Positions 25,695 through 35,013 of a stretch of DNA of 64,000 nucleotides are shown one piece after another. The notes below the pieces were generated by a model. That model made no database searches and was not told where the DNA came from. It saw nothing but the letters and a program-made list of their open reading frames with translations. The DNA comes from Bdellovibrio sp. NC01. Its GTDB lineage: Bacteria > Bdellovibrionota > Bdellovibrionia > Bdellovibrionales > Bdellovibrionaceae. The stretch is from contig NZ_CP030034.1 in assembly GCF_006874625.1 (NCBI RefSeq), forward strand, positions 1,922,001-1,986,000. Direction: 5' to 3'. Each line of letters opens with the position of its first letter. Within the stretch, counting starts at the first letter, position 1. Both the position numbers and the translations under genes were made by a program.

Positions 25695-26453
25695 ATGAAG
25701 TCATGGAAGGACATTGGCTTTGAGATCATTATCACTAACGACGGCAGCCCAACGCTTCGTCTGTTAGAGCCCACGGATGCGACGGTCCCGCATGGTGAAT
25801 GGATGCATCACTCTGGTGGTGCGTGTACTGAAACTAATTTGCTTTACGGAAATCCCGCGCGCGAAGTTTTAAAGAAGATTATCAATCCTCATTTTTTGAT
25901 CGTCGGTTTAGGCATGGGCTATATCGAAATGGTCATTGCACGCGAAGCTTTGTTATTAGGTAAAAAATCGTCGGATGTAGGGCTTATCACAAGTTATGAA
26001 TCCGTTCCTGAGCTGCGCGAATTTTTCTTTGCATGGTTGTACGATCGCCCCGAGATCTCGCCAGAGATTCGTTCAACCTATGATTTGGCGTTAGAGCACG
26101 TACTCAAAGAGCAGGACTTTTCCCCAGATATTTTAAAAGGTTTTTTACGCGATCACTTTAAGACTGTGACAGATATTCATGCGGCTCTTGCTCCCGACGT
26201 CACTTTGCCTTCGCGATATCACGGCATCATGTATGATGCTTTTAGCTCCAAGACGACGCCTTATTTGTGGGAGGAAGAGTTTTTAAAGCAATTGCTTCGA
26301 GATGGCAGCGCAGAACAGAGTATGTTCACGACTTATGCGTGTCGCGGAAGTTTAAAACGCGCCTTAAAAGATCAAGGGTTTGCATACATTCGCCGTGATG
26401 GTTTTAATTGCAAACGCAATTCTACTCTTGGTGGTAAAAACTTTTCTGTTTAA
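25695..26453 (+). CDS. MnmC-like SAM-dependent methyltransferase
   Basis: A 252-residue protein like the methyltransferase half of MnmC, which finishes methylaminomethyl-uridine in tRNA. The C-terminal half shows IMYDAFSSKTTPYLWEEEFLKQL, FTTYACRGSLKRALKDQGFAY and RDGFNCKRNSTLGG, the typical MnmC-D end. LIVGLGMGYIEMV fits the SAM-binding loop. The FAD-dependent oxidase half of E. coli MnmC is absent, as in several lineages. It is divergent from the radical SAM gene, and the two may share a promoter region of 37 bases. Confidence 0.83.
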   Translation: MKSWKDIGFEIIITNDGSPTLRLLEPTDATVPHGEWMHHSGGACTETNLLYGNPAREVLKKIINPHFLIVGLGMGYIEMVIAREALLLGKKSSDVGLITSYESVPELREFFFAWLYDRPEISPEIRSTYDLALEHVLKEQDFSPDILKGFLRDHFKTVTDIHAALAPDVTLPSRYHGIMYDAFSSKTTPYLWEEEFLKQLLRDGSAEQSMFTTYACRGSLKRALKDQGFAYIRRDGFNCKRNSTLGGKNFSV

Positions 26454-26501
26454 ATCTCTGGTCAAAATGTAACTCCTGGACTCTGAATATTCCTTGCCAA
26501 A

Positions 26502-26521
26502 GTGACTAAATAAATAGTTAC
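26502..26521. promoter_or_regulatory. Inverted repeat just before a binding-protein gene
   Basis: GTGACTA-AATAAA-TAGTTAC, six of seven pairs, ending 6 bases before the ATG at 26528. It could be an operator or could fold over the start; no SD is evident here. Confidence 0.35.
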
Positions 26522-26527
26522 TTAGTT

Positions 26528-27259
26528 ATGCCATTTTTTCTGAACTTTCTTTTTATCGGCGTTCTTGTACTTCTTGGAAGTGCGTCTTCTGCCTTTGCTA
26601 AAACACTTAAATTTTCGACGTTCCCAATTCCTTTGATGGTTGAAAGTAAGAATTCAGGCATCTTCATAGAGTTGACGAAAGAAATCGCCAAAAGAAATAA
26701 TTTAAATGTCGAAGTCAGCGTGACTCCGCCAAGCAAGTCGATTCTTATATTTGCCAACGGCAAAGCGGATGCATGGTTCCCAGCAGCGGCTGTGAGTCTT
26801 CCGAAAAAATCGGCGCGCTCGATTGCCTTTTACGCTAAAACTGACTTTATCTTTTACCGCAAGGGCAAGCCTTATAAATCGATCGCTGAACTTGAAGGAA
26901 AAAAGGTTGGACTGACATTCCGTTATCCCTACATGGTGGAATTGACGGCGAATAAAAAAATCAGCTTCGATTATTCCTCTGACGATATCAGCAACATGAA
27001 AAAACTGAGTAGTGGGCAGATTGATGCGTTTGTTGTGGAAGAAAGATCGGGTCTTAAGGCTTTAGAATTAAGTGGTGTTAAAAATATCGAATACGACGTC
27101 AACAAACCACTTTCACGTCAGGAAATCTTTTACGCCTTTCAAGACAATGAAGAAGGGCGTGCCTTAGCGCAGACCTTTTCAAAGACCATCACTAAAATGA
27201 AGAGCGATGGAGCTTTTGATTCAATCATGTCTAGTCATCAGCCAAAGATTTTGGAGTAA
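26528..27259 (+). CDS. Amino-acid-type solute-binding protein (SBP family 3)
   Basis: A 243-residue periplasmic binding protein with a signal peptide cut after SAFA. TLKFSTFPIPLMVE and GIFIELTKEIAKRNNL match the first lobe of SBP family 3, and IAELEGKKVGLTFRYPYM matches the second. There are no transporter genes around it, so it may serve a sensor or an importer elsewhere. Its last 29 bases overlap the convergent RND-LolA gene. The start has no clear ribosome site, only an inverted repeat. Confidence 0.8.
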   Translation: MPFFLNFLFIGVLVLLGSASSAFAKTLKFSTFPIPLMVESKNSGIFIELTKEIAKRNNLNVEVSVTPPSKSILIFANGKADAWFPAAAVSLPKKSARSIAFYAKTDFIFYRKGKPYKSIAELEGKKVGLTFRYPYMVELTANKKISFDYSSDDISNMKKLSSGQIDAFVVEERSGLKALELSGVKNIEYDVNKPLSRQEIFYAFQDNEEGRALAQTFSKTITKMKSDGAFDSIMSSHQPKILE

Positions 27260-30200
27260 ATTTAGAAGCTTTCAATCCCTGATTCAGTTTAATGTCTGAC
27301 AGGGTGATATCTGTGCCGCGTTTGTTTTGCACATTGCGGATCTTGATGTTTTCAGCACGCCATTTGTTGCCAGCAAGTTTTTTATAATTCGAAAATTCGA
27401 TAACCTTAAGAAGTTTACCTTGTTTGTCATAGCATTCGGCTTTCACTGGTAAGAATTCTGAAGCCGCCACATAACTTTGCACTTTCGAATAATTCGCGGA
27501 TGTTGAAGTGACATCACTTTCTAAGATGATGTATTTGCGCCCGTTTGTTTCAAATTCTTTTTTGATGGTTGTTGCCGCAGATTGATCTCGATTGAAATCA
27601 AAATCTTCCGCACTAAGTTCTGAACCAAGAATGCCACCCTTACTGTTTTCCCCAGTTAAGCGACGAGTTTGTTTCGTCGATGGCAGATAAACCCATTTGT
27701 CCTCTTTATCGCCTTTTAAGGTAGCAAGCAGGGCGGTTCCTTTAAGATCTGCAGGTTTTTGCATACGCACCATCAAAGAGTGATCTTTTTTTCCAGGGCT
27801 AATACGCCAGATGCGCATTTCACGATCTTTAGAACTGCCATCGGCTTCGATGATTTTCATGTGCACTGTGAATTCTTCATCTTTCGTGGTGATGCGGGAA
27901 TTCATCTCTTTACCGATTTGCTCGACCGTAAAGGCTGAAGGAATGGCCGTCGTTGTTTGTGCAGGCTTGCGTGCCGATGACGGACCCGCTGTCGGTTGAG
28001 CTTTCGCCGAATGATGATAAGCAAAGATAGAGAAGGCCAAAATCAAAGCGCCAGTTGTTGCCATAATTTTCTCCTTCTTCCATTTTACGGGTGACAACAA
28101 CCACGGACAACTTTTCAACATCGTTGGAAGAAGAATCAAATCACCGACCAGACCTGCGAGCATTGACAATAACATGTAAAAGCCAAAGATCCTGTTCATT
28201 GCAAAATACGAAGCCATGAACACAGAAAACCCTGCAAGCAACGTTAAGCTTGAAATCAAACACGGATTACCTTCAAGCCACAGCGTTTTTTCAATATCAA
28301 GAACACGGCTTTTGGTATTTTTCTGAATCGCACGCAGGCGCTCTAACAAGTACACCGTATTGTTAAATGCCAATCCCAATGCGATAGAAAAAATAATCGC
28401 CACACTGGGTTTGATCGGCGTTTCAGAAACGGCCAAGAATCCCAAGAGTGCCGCGGGTGGAACCAGATTTGGAATGCAAGCCACCAGGGCCCAACGCAAG
28501 GATTTAAACACGAACATCAATACCACAACGATCGCAAGCATCGATTGCCAAAAGCCGAAAATCAGTTCATGCGAAAGGTCGTTATTCAAATGATGAATCG
28601 TTGATCCCATGCCCGTAACTTTCACGGACATCGTTGGAAACATTTTTTCAGTTTTGCTGCGAAGATTTTCAACTAACGAATGCAATTCATTGCCCGGTAA
28701 GTCTTGGGTGCGAACAGAAATACGCGTGCGCGAACTGTTGGCATTTAAGAAATTCTTTAAAGGGCTTTCACTGGATAATGAATATAAAAAGAAAATTTCA
28801 GCCGTCGAACCGCGACTTGCCGGCAAACGTAAGTGATTGATATTTGCGGCCGCGACTAAATCCGGTAGACCCACGACACTGCCAACACCCGGTGTTTGGC
28901 GAATGTCCGTCAGTAAAGTATCCAGATTTTCAATAAGGCGCGGTTCATTCCACGCATCTTGTTGGCCTTCAATTTCAATATCGACAGGAATCATGCCGCC
29001 CAATTTTTTATCGATCGTTTCTGTTGAAAGACGCACTTGATGATTTCCAGGCAGGTCATCAAACAGACGCGCAGACCATGACAGGCTTTGACCTTTTAAA
29101 GCTAAACCCAATGACACAAATAAAATGGCCAAAGTCCAAACGCCGCTACGACGGAATAGGTAAAGACCCCAACGCGCTTTGCTCCAGGCCCATTCGCGTG
29201 CCTTCGCACCACGCAAGAATAACATTAAAGGCAACAGCAATGCCGTTGTGACAACCCAACCGACAGTAATCGATAAAGCTGCCGTCACACCATAATCACG
29301 AATCAATGGAACATTGGTTGTCAGTAAACTAAGGAAGCCAATCATCGTCGTCGTGGAAGCAATCAAGTTGGGCTTGATGATCGCGCGTATTGTGATGCGC
29401 ACGATCTCTTCATGAGATTTAAGGGGGGCAGCCTTTTTTTCTTCCGCATACCTTAACAGCGTGTGAATACAGAGTGACACGACATCGACCGTCGTTAAAA
29501 TCGGAATGGTGCTAGAAAGAATTGAAAACGGAAATCCTGCTAAGGCCATAATAGCCAAAACCAAAATGTTCGCGCACACAATAACAATAAAGGAAATAAT
29601 CAGCGGAGACCAATTCGCAAAGATCAAACCTAAAACGATGAAGCAAGCAATAACGCCCAGAACGACGAAGTTGCGAATTTCAGATTGCAATAAAGCTCCA
29701 ACGTCAGTCTGAACAGCTGGTGTGCCGCCAATTTGAATTTTTGCAAAAGGCATAGAGGCTTGCGCCGTCACTTCAAGGTTTTGGCGTAAGTCTTTAAGGT
29801 CATGATTATTAAGCAGCTGAATATTAACGATGATCGAAGCAGTCTTCCCATCTTTAGAGATCAAAGTCGGGGAGATCAGGGGATTGCTTAAACTCTCAGA
29901 TTTCCATTTATCCGTCGGCAGGCTTTTTAATAAGGGTCCGACGCTTAAGCCCTGGTCGCTATTGATTGCGCCTTGAACCGTTGCCAGACTTAATGTGTTT
30001 TTAACTCCAGGAAAGTGAGCCAGCAGATCCGTCAAGCGTGCTAAAGCGTCAATACGTGACTTATCAAACCAGTCATTTGTTTCTGCAACCTGAGCGGTGA
30101 TAACGAAGGGTTGAACTTCAGAAAGTTGAAATGCTTGGCGAGATTTTTCGTCTTCTTTTAAAAGGGGATTATCTTTAGGAAGAAACTGTTTCAGACTGTA

Positions 30201-30314
30201 TTGAGTTTGCAAACGCGGTAGCGCAAATAGACTTAAAAGAGTTAACAGTATCACCGCGGCAAGCGACGATATAGCTAATGTCCTTGTCGATATACGTCTA
30301 AGCATTCCTCTCAT
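27231..30314 (-). CDS. RND/MMPL permease fused to a LolA-like domain
   Basis: A 1027-residue protein. Residues 1-750 are an RND-superfamily permease of the MMPL type with two repeats, each one helix, a large periplasmic loop, then five helices. Residues about 775-1027 form an outer-membrane lipoprotein-sorting-like (LolA/COG2834) domain: VHMKIIEADGS, VYLPSTKQTRRLTG, EDFDFNRDQ and YDKQGKLLKVIEFSNYKKL. Such a periplasmic protein is normally a separate gene next to the permease. At the junction, MATTGALILAFSIFAYHH looks like a signal peptide and has a strong internal ribosome site. It may therefore be made as a fusion, as a free protein, or both. Confidence 0.88.
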   Translation of the reverse strand: MRGMLRRISTRTLAISSLAAVILLTLLSLFALPRLQTQYSLKQFLPKDNPLLKEDEKSRQAFQLSEVQPFVITAQVAETNDWFDKSRIDALARLTDLLAHFPGVKNTLSLATVQGAINSDQGLSVGPLLKSLPTDKWKSESLSNPLISPTLISKDGKTASIIVNIQLLNNHDLKDLRQNLEVTAQASMPFAKIQIGGTPAVQTDVGALLQSEIRNFVVLGVIACFIVLGLIFANWSPLIISFIVIVCANILVLAIMALAGFPFSILSSTIPILTTVDVVSLCIHTLLRYAEEKKAAPLKSHEEIVRITIRAIIKPNLIASTTTMIGFLSLLTTNVPLIRDYGVTAALSITVGWVVTTALLLPLMLFLRGAKAREWAWSKARWGLYLFRRSGVWTLAILFVSLGLALKGQSLSWSARLFDDLPGNHQVRLSTETIDKKLGGMIPVDIEIEGQQDAWNEPRLIENLDTLLTDIRQTPGVGSVVGLPDLVAAANINHLRLPASRGSTAEIFFLYSLSSESPLKNFLNANSSRTRISVRTQDLPGNELHSLVENLRSKTEKMFPTMSVKVTGMGSTIHHLNNDLSHELIFGFWQSMLAIVVVLMFVFKSLRWALVACIPNLVPPAALLGFLAVSETPIKPSVAIIFSIALGLAFNNTVYLLERLRAIQKNTKSRVLDIEKTLWLEGNPCLISSLTLLAGFSVFMASYFAMNRIFGFYMLLSMLAGLVGDLILLPTMLKSCPWLLSPVKWKKEKIMATTGALILAFSIFAYHHSAKAQPTAGPSSARKPAQTTTAIPSAFTVEQIGKEMNSRITTKDEEFTVHMKIIEADGSSKDREMRIWRISPGKKDHSLMVRMQKPADLKGTALLATLKGDKEDKWVYLPSTKQTRRLTGENSKGGILGSELSAEDFDFNRDQSAATTIKKEFETNGRKYIILESDVTSTSANYSKVQSYVAASEFLPVKAECYDKQGKLLKVIEFSNYKKLAGNKWRAENIKIRNVQNKRGTDITLSDIKLNQGLKASKFTPKSLADD
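28062..28076 (-). promoter_or_regulatory. Internal Shine-Dalgarno and ATG inside the RND-LolA frame
   Basis: AAGGAG followed by 6 bases and ATG at 28064, in frame. Initiation here would give a 277-residue protein that starts with a signal peptide (hydrophobic run, AKA-Q cleavage) and contains only the LolA-like domain. This is as good as the best start sites in the window. Confidence 0.65.
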
Positions 30315-30630
30315 CAGTCAGTCCTCTTCGCGAAAAGTTATAGCAGTCCGATATCGGTCGGATTTTTTTACGACTATAATGTGCTGAAAACTGAATACTT
30401 ACTGAACAAAAAAATCTGAATACGAAATTCTGCAAGAGTGTTTATCTTAAAGCATGCAAGTTTGAATTCTGATGGAAAAAGTAAAAAAAGTTTTCACTGG
30501 TAGACCTTTTTCTAGAGCGGAAAATGAGAATGCATCCGAACTAAAAGTTCTCAAGAAAAATTGTGTTCTCTTTTAGACCTTTTGCAAAAAGTATCTTTAG
30601 ATTTCTAGCAAGACACCGTAACTTAATCCC
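30315..30630. other. 316-bp divergent promoter region
   Basis: Gap between the divergent RND-LolA gene and the secreted protein gene at 30631. AT-rich throughout. The decamer TAGACCTTTT occurs twice, near 30502 and 30574, and GTTCTC is repeated near 30548 and 30564. These short direct repeats could be regulator sites. No RNA gene or frame is evident. Confidence 0.45.
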
Positions 30631-32160
30631 ATGATTAATAAAACCACGACTAAAATATTTATGATGTGCTTAGCTGCTTTCTGCTCGGGGAAAGCATTTG
30701 CGGGCGCAAAGATTGATTCAGAATTCGAACTTGTTTTGCCTAAAACATTTCAGCAAAATCTGATTGAGCAGAAATGGAAAAGTCTCGCATCTCAGAAATT
30801 CTCGGCAAATTGGCAATTTCCTGATCAAATTGTTGAAACTTCGCAAAGTGGCAACACCATTCAAGTTCACTTAGATGGTATTAAACTCGCATTAGCCACG
30901 CAGTTAAAGAAACCCGCTTTGCAAAATGGCCAAAGCCAGACTTTGCTCGAGCTAACATCTTCTGATTTACAAGCGCAAATGACGATTGGAAAGATTTCCG
31001 TCAACCAAACAGTTGAACAAACTGTGGGTGGTATTACAGGTCGCTTCGATTTAAAAGCGGAATGTAATAACGTCGTCCTTAATATGAAGGCGGGGGCAGG
31101 GACCTTTGCTATTTCGCTGAAGCCAGCGGTTGCAAGTTCCCAAGTTGCGGCTCAGGTGAATGACGTGGCTTTATCATGGCAACCAGATGCGTGGGTAGCG
31201 CAGAGCTTTTCATGCACAGGTGCTGAAGGCTTTGCAGATCTCGTCAATCAGCAACTTCAAAAAATCTCTGCGGATTCAGCAAGCTTTGTAGATCCCCGTA
31301 AAGAATTGATTGTTTCTTACGTGAAGGACTATCTTGGAAAATTTAGCATTGATCTTGCGACAGCGCGCGAATTAGTCAGTTCACGCAGTGACGTTAAAAC
31401 TTCAATGACAATTGATAGCTTCGATGATTCCCAGGCTGACAAAATGATCGCCAAAGGGCACGTGACGGTGGAGTTCACGCGCATTGACTCCACGGATGTG
31501 ACGTCGTTAGCTTTAAGTACGAAAGATGCCAATTATACTTTGGGCAGTTCGGCGTTGATTCGTTTGCCGGGGACTTTTGCAAAAGAAGTCATGGCTAAAG
31601 CATATGCTGCCAACACCTGGGTTCACCGCCTGACATCAGCACAGTTGCCGGGTTTTTCAAGTTTGATGAATTCACGTTTTTCGCAATTCTTCGTATGGCC
31701 AGAGCTTATGAACTATTCAAAGTCCGCGAAATTCTTGTTTGACGTCTATTCAAATAAAGATCCCAAAATCACGGGCAGCGGTTTGCAATATCAGGTGAAT
31801 CTGAATCTGCTGACAAAGATGCAAGCTCCGAATAACGGTAATTATGTGCCATTCATGAATTTTACAATTCCGTTTGCAAGTAAAGTGACGATGTCGGTAG
31901 CGAACAGTGCCTTGAAAGCAACGTTCGCTAATACGGATATGACTTTGAAGTACCAATGGGATTCGTCGTATGTGAATAAATTTGGTCCGTCGCAACGTTT
32001 CGGGGCTTCGACAATTCAAGGACGTATTCTTGATGCGATCGACGGTCAAAGTACAACAGTGACCTTGCCAGCAATCCCATTAACAACGGGCTTATCTTTA
32101 AAAGTAAATAAAGCAGCCACACTTTCTAATTCAGATTTGTTGTTGCAGTTAGCTCCGTAA
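30631..32160 (+). CDS. Large secreted protein, unknown
   Basis: A 509-residue exported protein with a signal peptide ending KAFA. The rest is predicted to be mostly beta-strand with regular alternation, low in Cys, and contains KISVNQTVEQTVGGITGRFD and LSTKDANYTLGSSALIRL. I recognise no family; it could be a periplasmic lipid-handling or surface protein. It lies between the RND-LolA permease and an outer-membrane barrel, so it may act with them in moving a lipid or other hydrophobic molecule. That link is inferred from position only. Confidence 0.6.
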   Translation: MINKTTTKIFMMCLAAFCSGKAFAGAKIDSEFELVLPKTFQQNLIEQKWKSLASQKFSANWQFPDQIVETSQSGNTIQVHLDGIKLALATQLKKPALQNGQSQTLLELTSSDLQAQMTIGKISVNQTVEQTVGGITGRFDLKAECNNVVLNMKAGAGTFAISLKPAVASSQVAAQVNDVALSWQPDAWVAQSFSCTGAEGFADLVNQQLQKISADSASFVDPRKELIVSYVKDYLGKFSIDLATARELVSSRSDVKTSMTIDSFDDSQADKMIAKGHVTVEFTRIDSTDVTSLALSTKDANYTLGSSALIRLPGTFAKEVMAKAYAANTWVHRLTSAQLPGFSSLMNSRFSQFFVWPELMNYSKSAKFLFDVYSNKDPKITGSGLQYQVNLNLLTKMQAPNNGNYVPFMNFTIPFASKVTMSVANSALKATFANTDMTLKYQWDSSYVNKFGPSQRFGASTIQGRILDAIDGQSTTVTLPAIPLTTGLSLKVNKAATLSNSDLLLQLAP

Positions 32161-32175
32161 TTCATAAATAGAAAT

Positions 32176-33519
32176 CTAAAAGGAACGACTGAGTGATAAT
32201 GTCACTGAGTCGTTCTTATTATAAAGACCCAGCGGATTTTCACTTGTACCCGAAATAAAATCTGCTTCAAAATTTAAAGTCCAAACATCAAACAGTCGCC
32301 GAGAGATATTGATTTGCTCAAAATGGCTTCCATGAACTGAATCGTACAATCCCAGCAAAGATCCGCTCCAGACTTCACGCCAAGAAATTCTTCCACCTAA
32401 CATCCATGCACGACGAAAGATTTCCGTGATCGAGATGTTTGAATCATTGTTTTTTTCTGTATGTAAGAACGAATACTGAAGGATACCGATAAAATTTCCA
32501 TCGGGGATATTGAAGGTTTTTTCTAAGCCCACAACGTTTTCATTAATCCACCCTGGCAGATTGATATAATCCCCTTGGCTTTGGCTGTAGCTTGATTCCA
32601 ATTTAAATAAAAAGTCCCATTGATGACTGACCATGCTGAAGCCACCTTGGCGAATGCGATAGTCCTTGGCGTTCAAGGTCACATCGGGATTCACCTGAAT
32701 CACGGTTTTAGGGGAAACCTGCACAATCGTTCCAGTCACAACGGGTTCGATCACTGGAAACTGTGCTGTTCCATCGTAGCCACTTAAACTAAAGTCAAAA
32801 ATAGAAATCGTTTTTTGAACCCGCAGGCCAAAGTTATTATCAAATGCAGAATTCAAAGTGTCGCGGTCGCCATAGTGATAACGAAGGTCGTTGGGCAATA
32901 ATAGGACGATGTTATTGTCCGGCACTTGCGGCACGAAAACTTCACGTGGCAACCAGCGACTGTTTTCTCCAGGTAAAATTGGTTTGCGGGCTCGGGGAAT
33001 GTAAATGAAATCGTAATCGAACCACGGCATGGATTCAGAAACAAGGATCGACAGCGCCCCCATTTTTTTGGTCTTCAATGGATCGAAGACTTGTTTGGTA
33101 TTTACAAGATCCACGGGATTATAGCCGTCAGTGACTCCCCAGGTGACTAAATTAAAGCCCACTTGAACAGCGGCCGTATTCTTTTGAAATTTTAGATAAG
33201 CTTCTGTGGGATCGAAATAATAGCGTTCGACTTCGGATTTATTATCGGGATTTGCAATGAATGTAGGCCGAAAATAAAAACGCCAATGATCACCATGCTT
33301 CCATTTAATGATCGGATCAAATTCAAGTTTGAATAAATTGGAATTGGTATCTGTGCCGTACTCTTGGGGGAAGTACATATCGCTCAGTTGTAGATCAGCT
33401 CCGAAACTCCATTCGGAATCAGCGGCGGACGCGTTTATGGTAGAGAGTAAAATTCCTACCCACAGAACGTGCTGAATAAAACAAAACCTCGAGCTGAAAT
33501 GCATGACATATAAAATCAT
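32176..33519 (-). CDS. Outer-membrane beta-barrel protein
   Basis: A 447-residue protein with a signal peptide (long N-region, cut near ASA-ADS) and alternating strands ending in the aromatic SLSRSF, a Bam-recognised C-terminus. AAVQVGFNLVTWGVTDGYNPVDLVN resembles the 'vG.q...WG..D..nP.D..n' block of DUF1302-type porins, which are often coded next to RND permeases and LolA-like proteins. This supports a three-part export or lipid-transfer system with the RND-LolA gene, though 1.9 kb and one gene separate them. The stop converges with the secreted protein gene. Confidence 0.78.
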   Translation of the reverse strand: MILYVMHFSSRFCFIQHVLWVGILLSTINASAADSEWSFGADLQLSDMYFPQEYGTDTNSNLFKLEFDPIIKWKHGDHWRFYFRPTFIANPDNKSEVERYYFDPTEAYLKFQKNTAAVQVGFNLVTWGVTDGYNPVDLVNTKQVFDPLKTKKMGALSILVSESMPWFDYDFIYIPRARKPILPGENSRWLPREVFVPQVPDNNIVLLLPNDLRYHYGDRDTLNSAFDNNFGLRVQKTISIFDFSLSGYDGTAQFPVIEPVVTGTIVQVSPKTVIQVNPDVTLNAKDYRIRQGGFSMVSHQWDFLFKLESSYSQSQGDYINLPGWINENVVGLEKTFNIPDGNFIGILQYSFLHTEKNNDSNISITEIFRRAWMLGGRISWREVWSGSLLGLYDSVHGSHFEQINISRRLFDVWTLNFEADFISGTSENPLGLYNKNDSVTLSLSRSF

Positions 33520-33553
33520 GAAAGCAGGTCGAGGTCTGTCTGACTCTTAACAG

Positions 33554-34231
33554 TTAAACTGTTGCGAACTTATTAACGTATTCAATGATTGAACTTTTGA
33601 ATTCTTCAGGAAGGCCGACAAAACGCAAGCCTGCATAACCATCAGCGCCGACGTAAACCACCTCGCACGTCGCATTCACCGTGACATAAAGATTGGGACT
33701 TGTAAGGACTGCGGGGAAGCGCTCGCCAATTTGCAATGTCTGCGCGTCGTTAATTCCCAAACCGCCTTCACTGATAGAAATCACACGGCACGATAAATCA
33801 CCCTTCGTCGTCTCACAGACTAAAGTGCCCACAATTGGAACGCGGGGGTGAGATCTGCGGCTGATTTCAAGATCATCGACAACTTTTTGAAAGCTAAAGA
33901 TTTCTTTCCAGCCTGAATTTTGGAAATTCAAATCAACGCTCGAGAAGTCCTTGATGTTTTTAAGGTAAGCCACCAAATCAGAATACTTCATCGGTTCTTT
34001 TTCAGAGTTGTCGATACGAATACGCCATAAAGGCTGTGAATCGACATCAGCTTTGGCTGGTGCGAAGTCTTTCAGTGTTTGTCGCCATTTTCCCGGAGAC
34101 ATCCATTCGCTGTGACCACGTCCCCAAATTTGCGCATCTGGCATGCTGCCGATTTTAGAATCGACTTCTTCCGGCGAGTAAGGTCCGGCAACCTGGCCCT
34201 CATTGAGGATGAACCATATCTTTAAGTTCAC
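33554..34231 (-). CDS. GYF-2-like + PilZ domain protein
   Basis: A 225-residue protein. Residues 5-55 look like the GYF-2 (DUF4339) domain: WFILNEGQVAGPYSPEEVD, ending WMSPGKW. Residues 125-225 are a PilZ domain with RRSHPR as the arginine motif and ISISEGGLGI where D/N-x-S-x-x-G is usual; here the first residue is Ser. It should bind cyclic di-GMP, though the changed motif weakens this. It is upstream of the outer-membrane barrel on the same strand (34 bases) and divergent from the flavin reductase. Confidence 0.82.
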   Translation of the reverse strand: MNLKIWFILNEGQVAGPYSPEEVDSKIGSMPDAQIWGRGHSEWMSPGKWRQTLKDFAPAKADVDSQPLWRIRIDNSEKEPMKYSDLVAYLKNIKDFSSVDLNFQNSGWKEIFSFQKVVDDLEISRRSHPRVPIVGTLVCETTKGDLSCRVISISEGGLGINDAQTLQIGERFPAVLTSPNLYVTVNATCEVVYVGADGYAGLRFVGLPEEFKSSIIEYVNKFATV

Positions 34232-34301
34232 AAATGTGCTCCTGAGATGTTATCTATTCATTAGACCGAAATTGAAGGGTCTTTGTCTAGGAGATTTAGA
34301 A

Positions 34302-34889
34302 ATGAAGTACATCATCGCAGGAACGGACCGCCCAGGTTCAAACACCATGAAAGTCGCAAAATACATTCAAGATATTTATAAAAACTTGGGTGAAAAGATT
34401 GAGATCATCGATCTTGTCGAAGTGAAGAGTCATCTTCATACGGGTCCTCACTACGGTCAGGCTCATGAAAGAGATGGACTTCGCCCTTACGTGGAAAAAA
34501 TCATGAGCAGCGAAGGTTTGATCGTGATTTGCCCAGAATACAATGGCTCTATGCCAGGCGTTCTGAAGTACTTCATCGATCACTTGAAGTTCCCAGAGTC
34601 TTTCGAGTATCGCCCTGTTTGTTTTGTTGGTTTAAGTGCTGGCATGTTTGGCGGTCTACGTCCAGTCGAACACCTGCAGCAGATTTTTGGATACAGAAAT
34701 GCTTTCATCTTCCCAGAGCGCGTCTTTATTATGACAAGTCACAAGGCCATCGGTGCCGATGGTCAGATCACTGACGAGAACATTAAGACGTTGCTGGTTC
34801 AGCAAGCGAAGAACTTCCGTCGTTTTACAGAGGCTCTTTCTGTTGCTCAACTTGATGCCAATTCGTTTATGGCGTCGAAGAAGAGCTAG
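34302..34889 (+). CDS. NADPH-dependent FMN reductase family protein
   Basis: A 195-residue flavodoxin-like reductase. MKYIIAGTDRPGSNTMKVAK is the FMN-phosphate loop, and VICPEYNGSMPGVLKYFID is the family's central motif. It would reduce quinones, azo compounds or metals with NAD(P)H. The ATG at 34302 follows AGGAGATTTAGAA and is preferred over the longer frame from 34203. No partner gene. The 3' end overlaps a possible small membrane protein on the other strand. Confidence 0.87.
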   Translation: MKYIIAGTDRPGSNTMKVAKYIQDIYKNLGEKIEIIDLVEVKSHLHTGPHYGQAHERDGLRPYVEKIMSSEGLIVICPEYNGSMPGVLKYFIDHLKFPESFEYRPVCFVGLSAGMFGGLRPVEHLQQIFGYRNAFIFPERVFIMTSHKAIGADGQITDENIKTLLVQQAKNFRRFTEALSVAQLDANSFMASKKS

Positions 34890-35013
34890 CTGCCGCAGGA
34901 TTGCGGTTGTCTGTCACAGTCTGTGAATTCAAGCGGCCCTCAAAATAGATCAAACCAATGATCAAGAGGGCTGCTAAAAGCCATTTAGAATGAAAAAAAG
35001 CGGAACGAAACAT
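34867..35013 (-). CDS. Possible 48-residue single-helix membrane protein
   Basis: MFRSAFFHSKWLLAALLII begins the protein, the helix runs on to GLIYFEG, and a polar tail rich in Asn, Ala and Ser ends it. A GGGG-type ribosome site lies 9 bases upstream. It overlaps the 3' end of the flavin reductase by 23 bases in the convergent direction. The pattern (short charged head, one helix, polar tail) is protein-like, but no family is recognised. Confidence 0.45.
   Translation of the reverse strand: MFRSAFFHSKWLLAALLIIGLIYFEGRLNSQTVTDNRNPAAASSSSTP

Noticed and set aside
32183-32218. Terminator between convergent genes at 32.2 kb
   Set aside because: The long stem exists but lies within the last codons of the barrel gene and lacks a clear T-run; it may still help end the plus-strand transcript.
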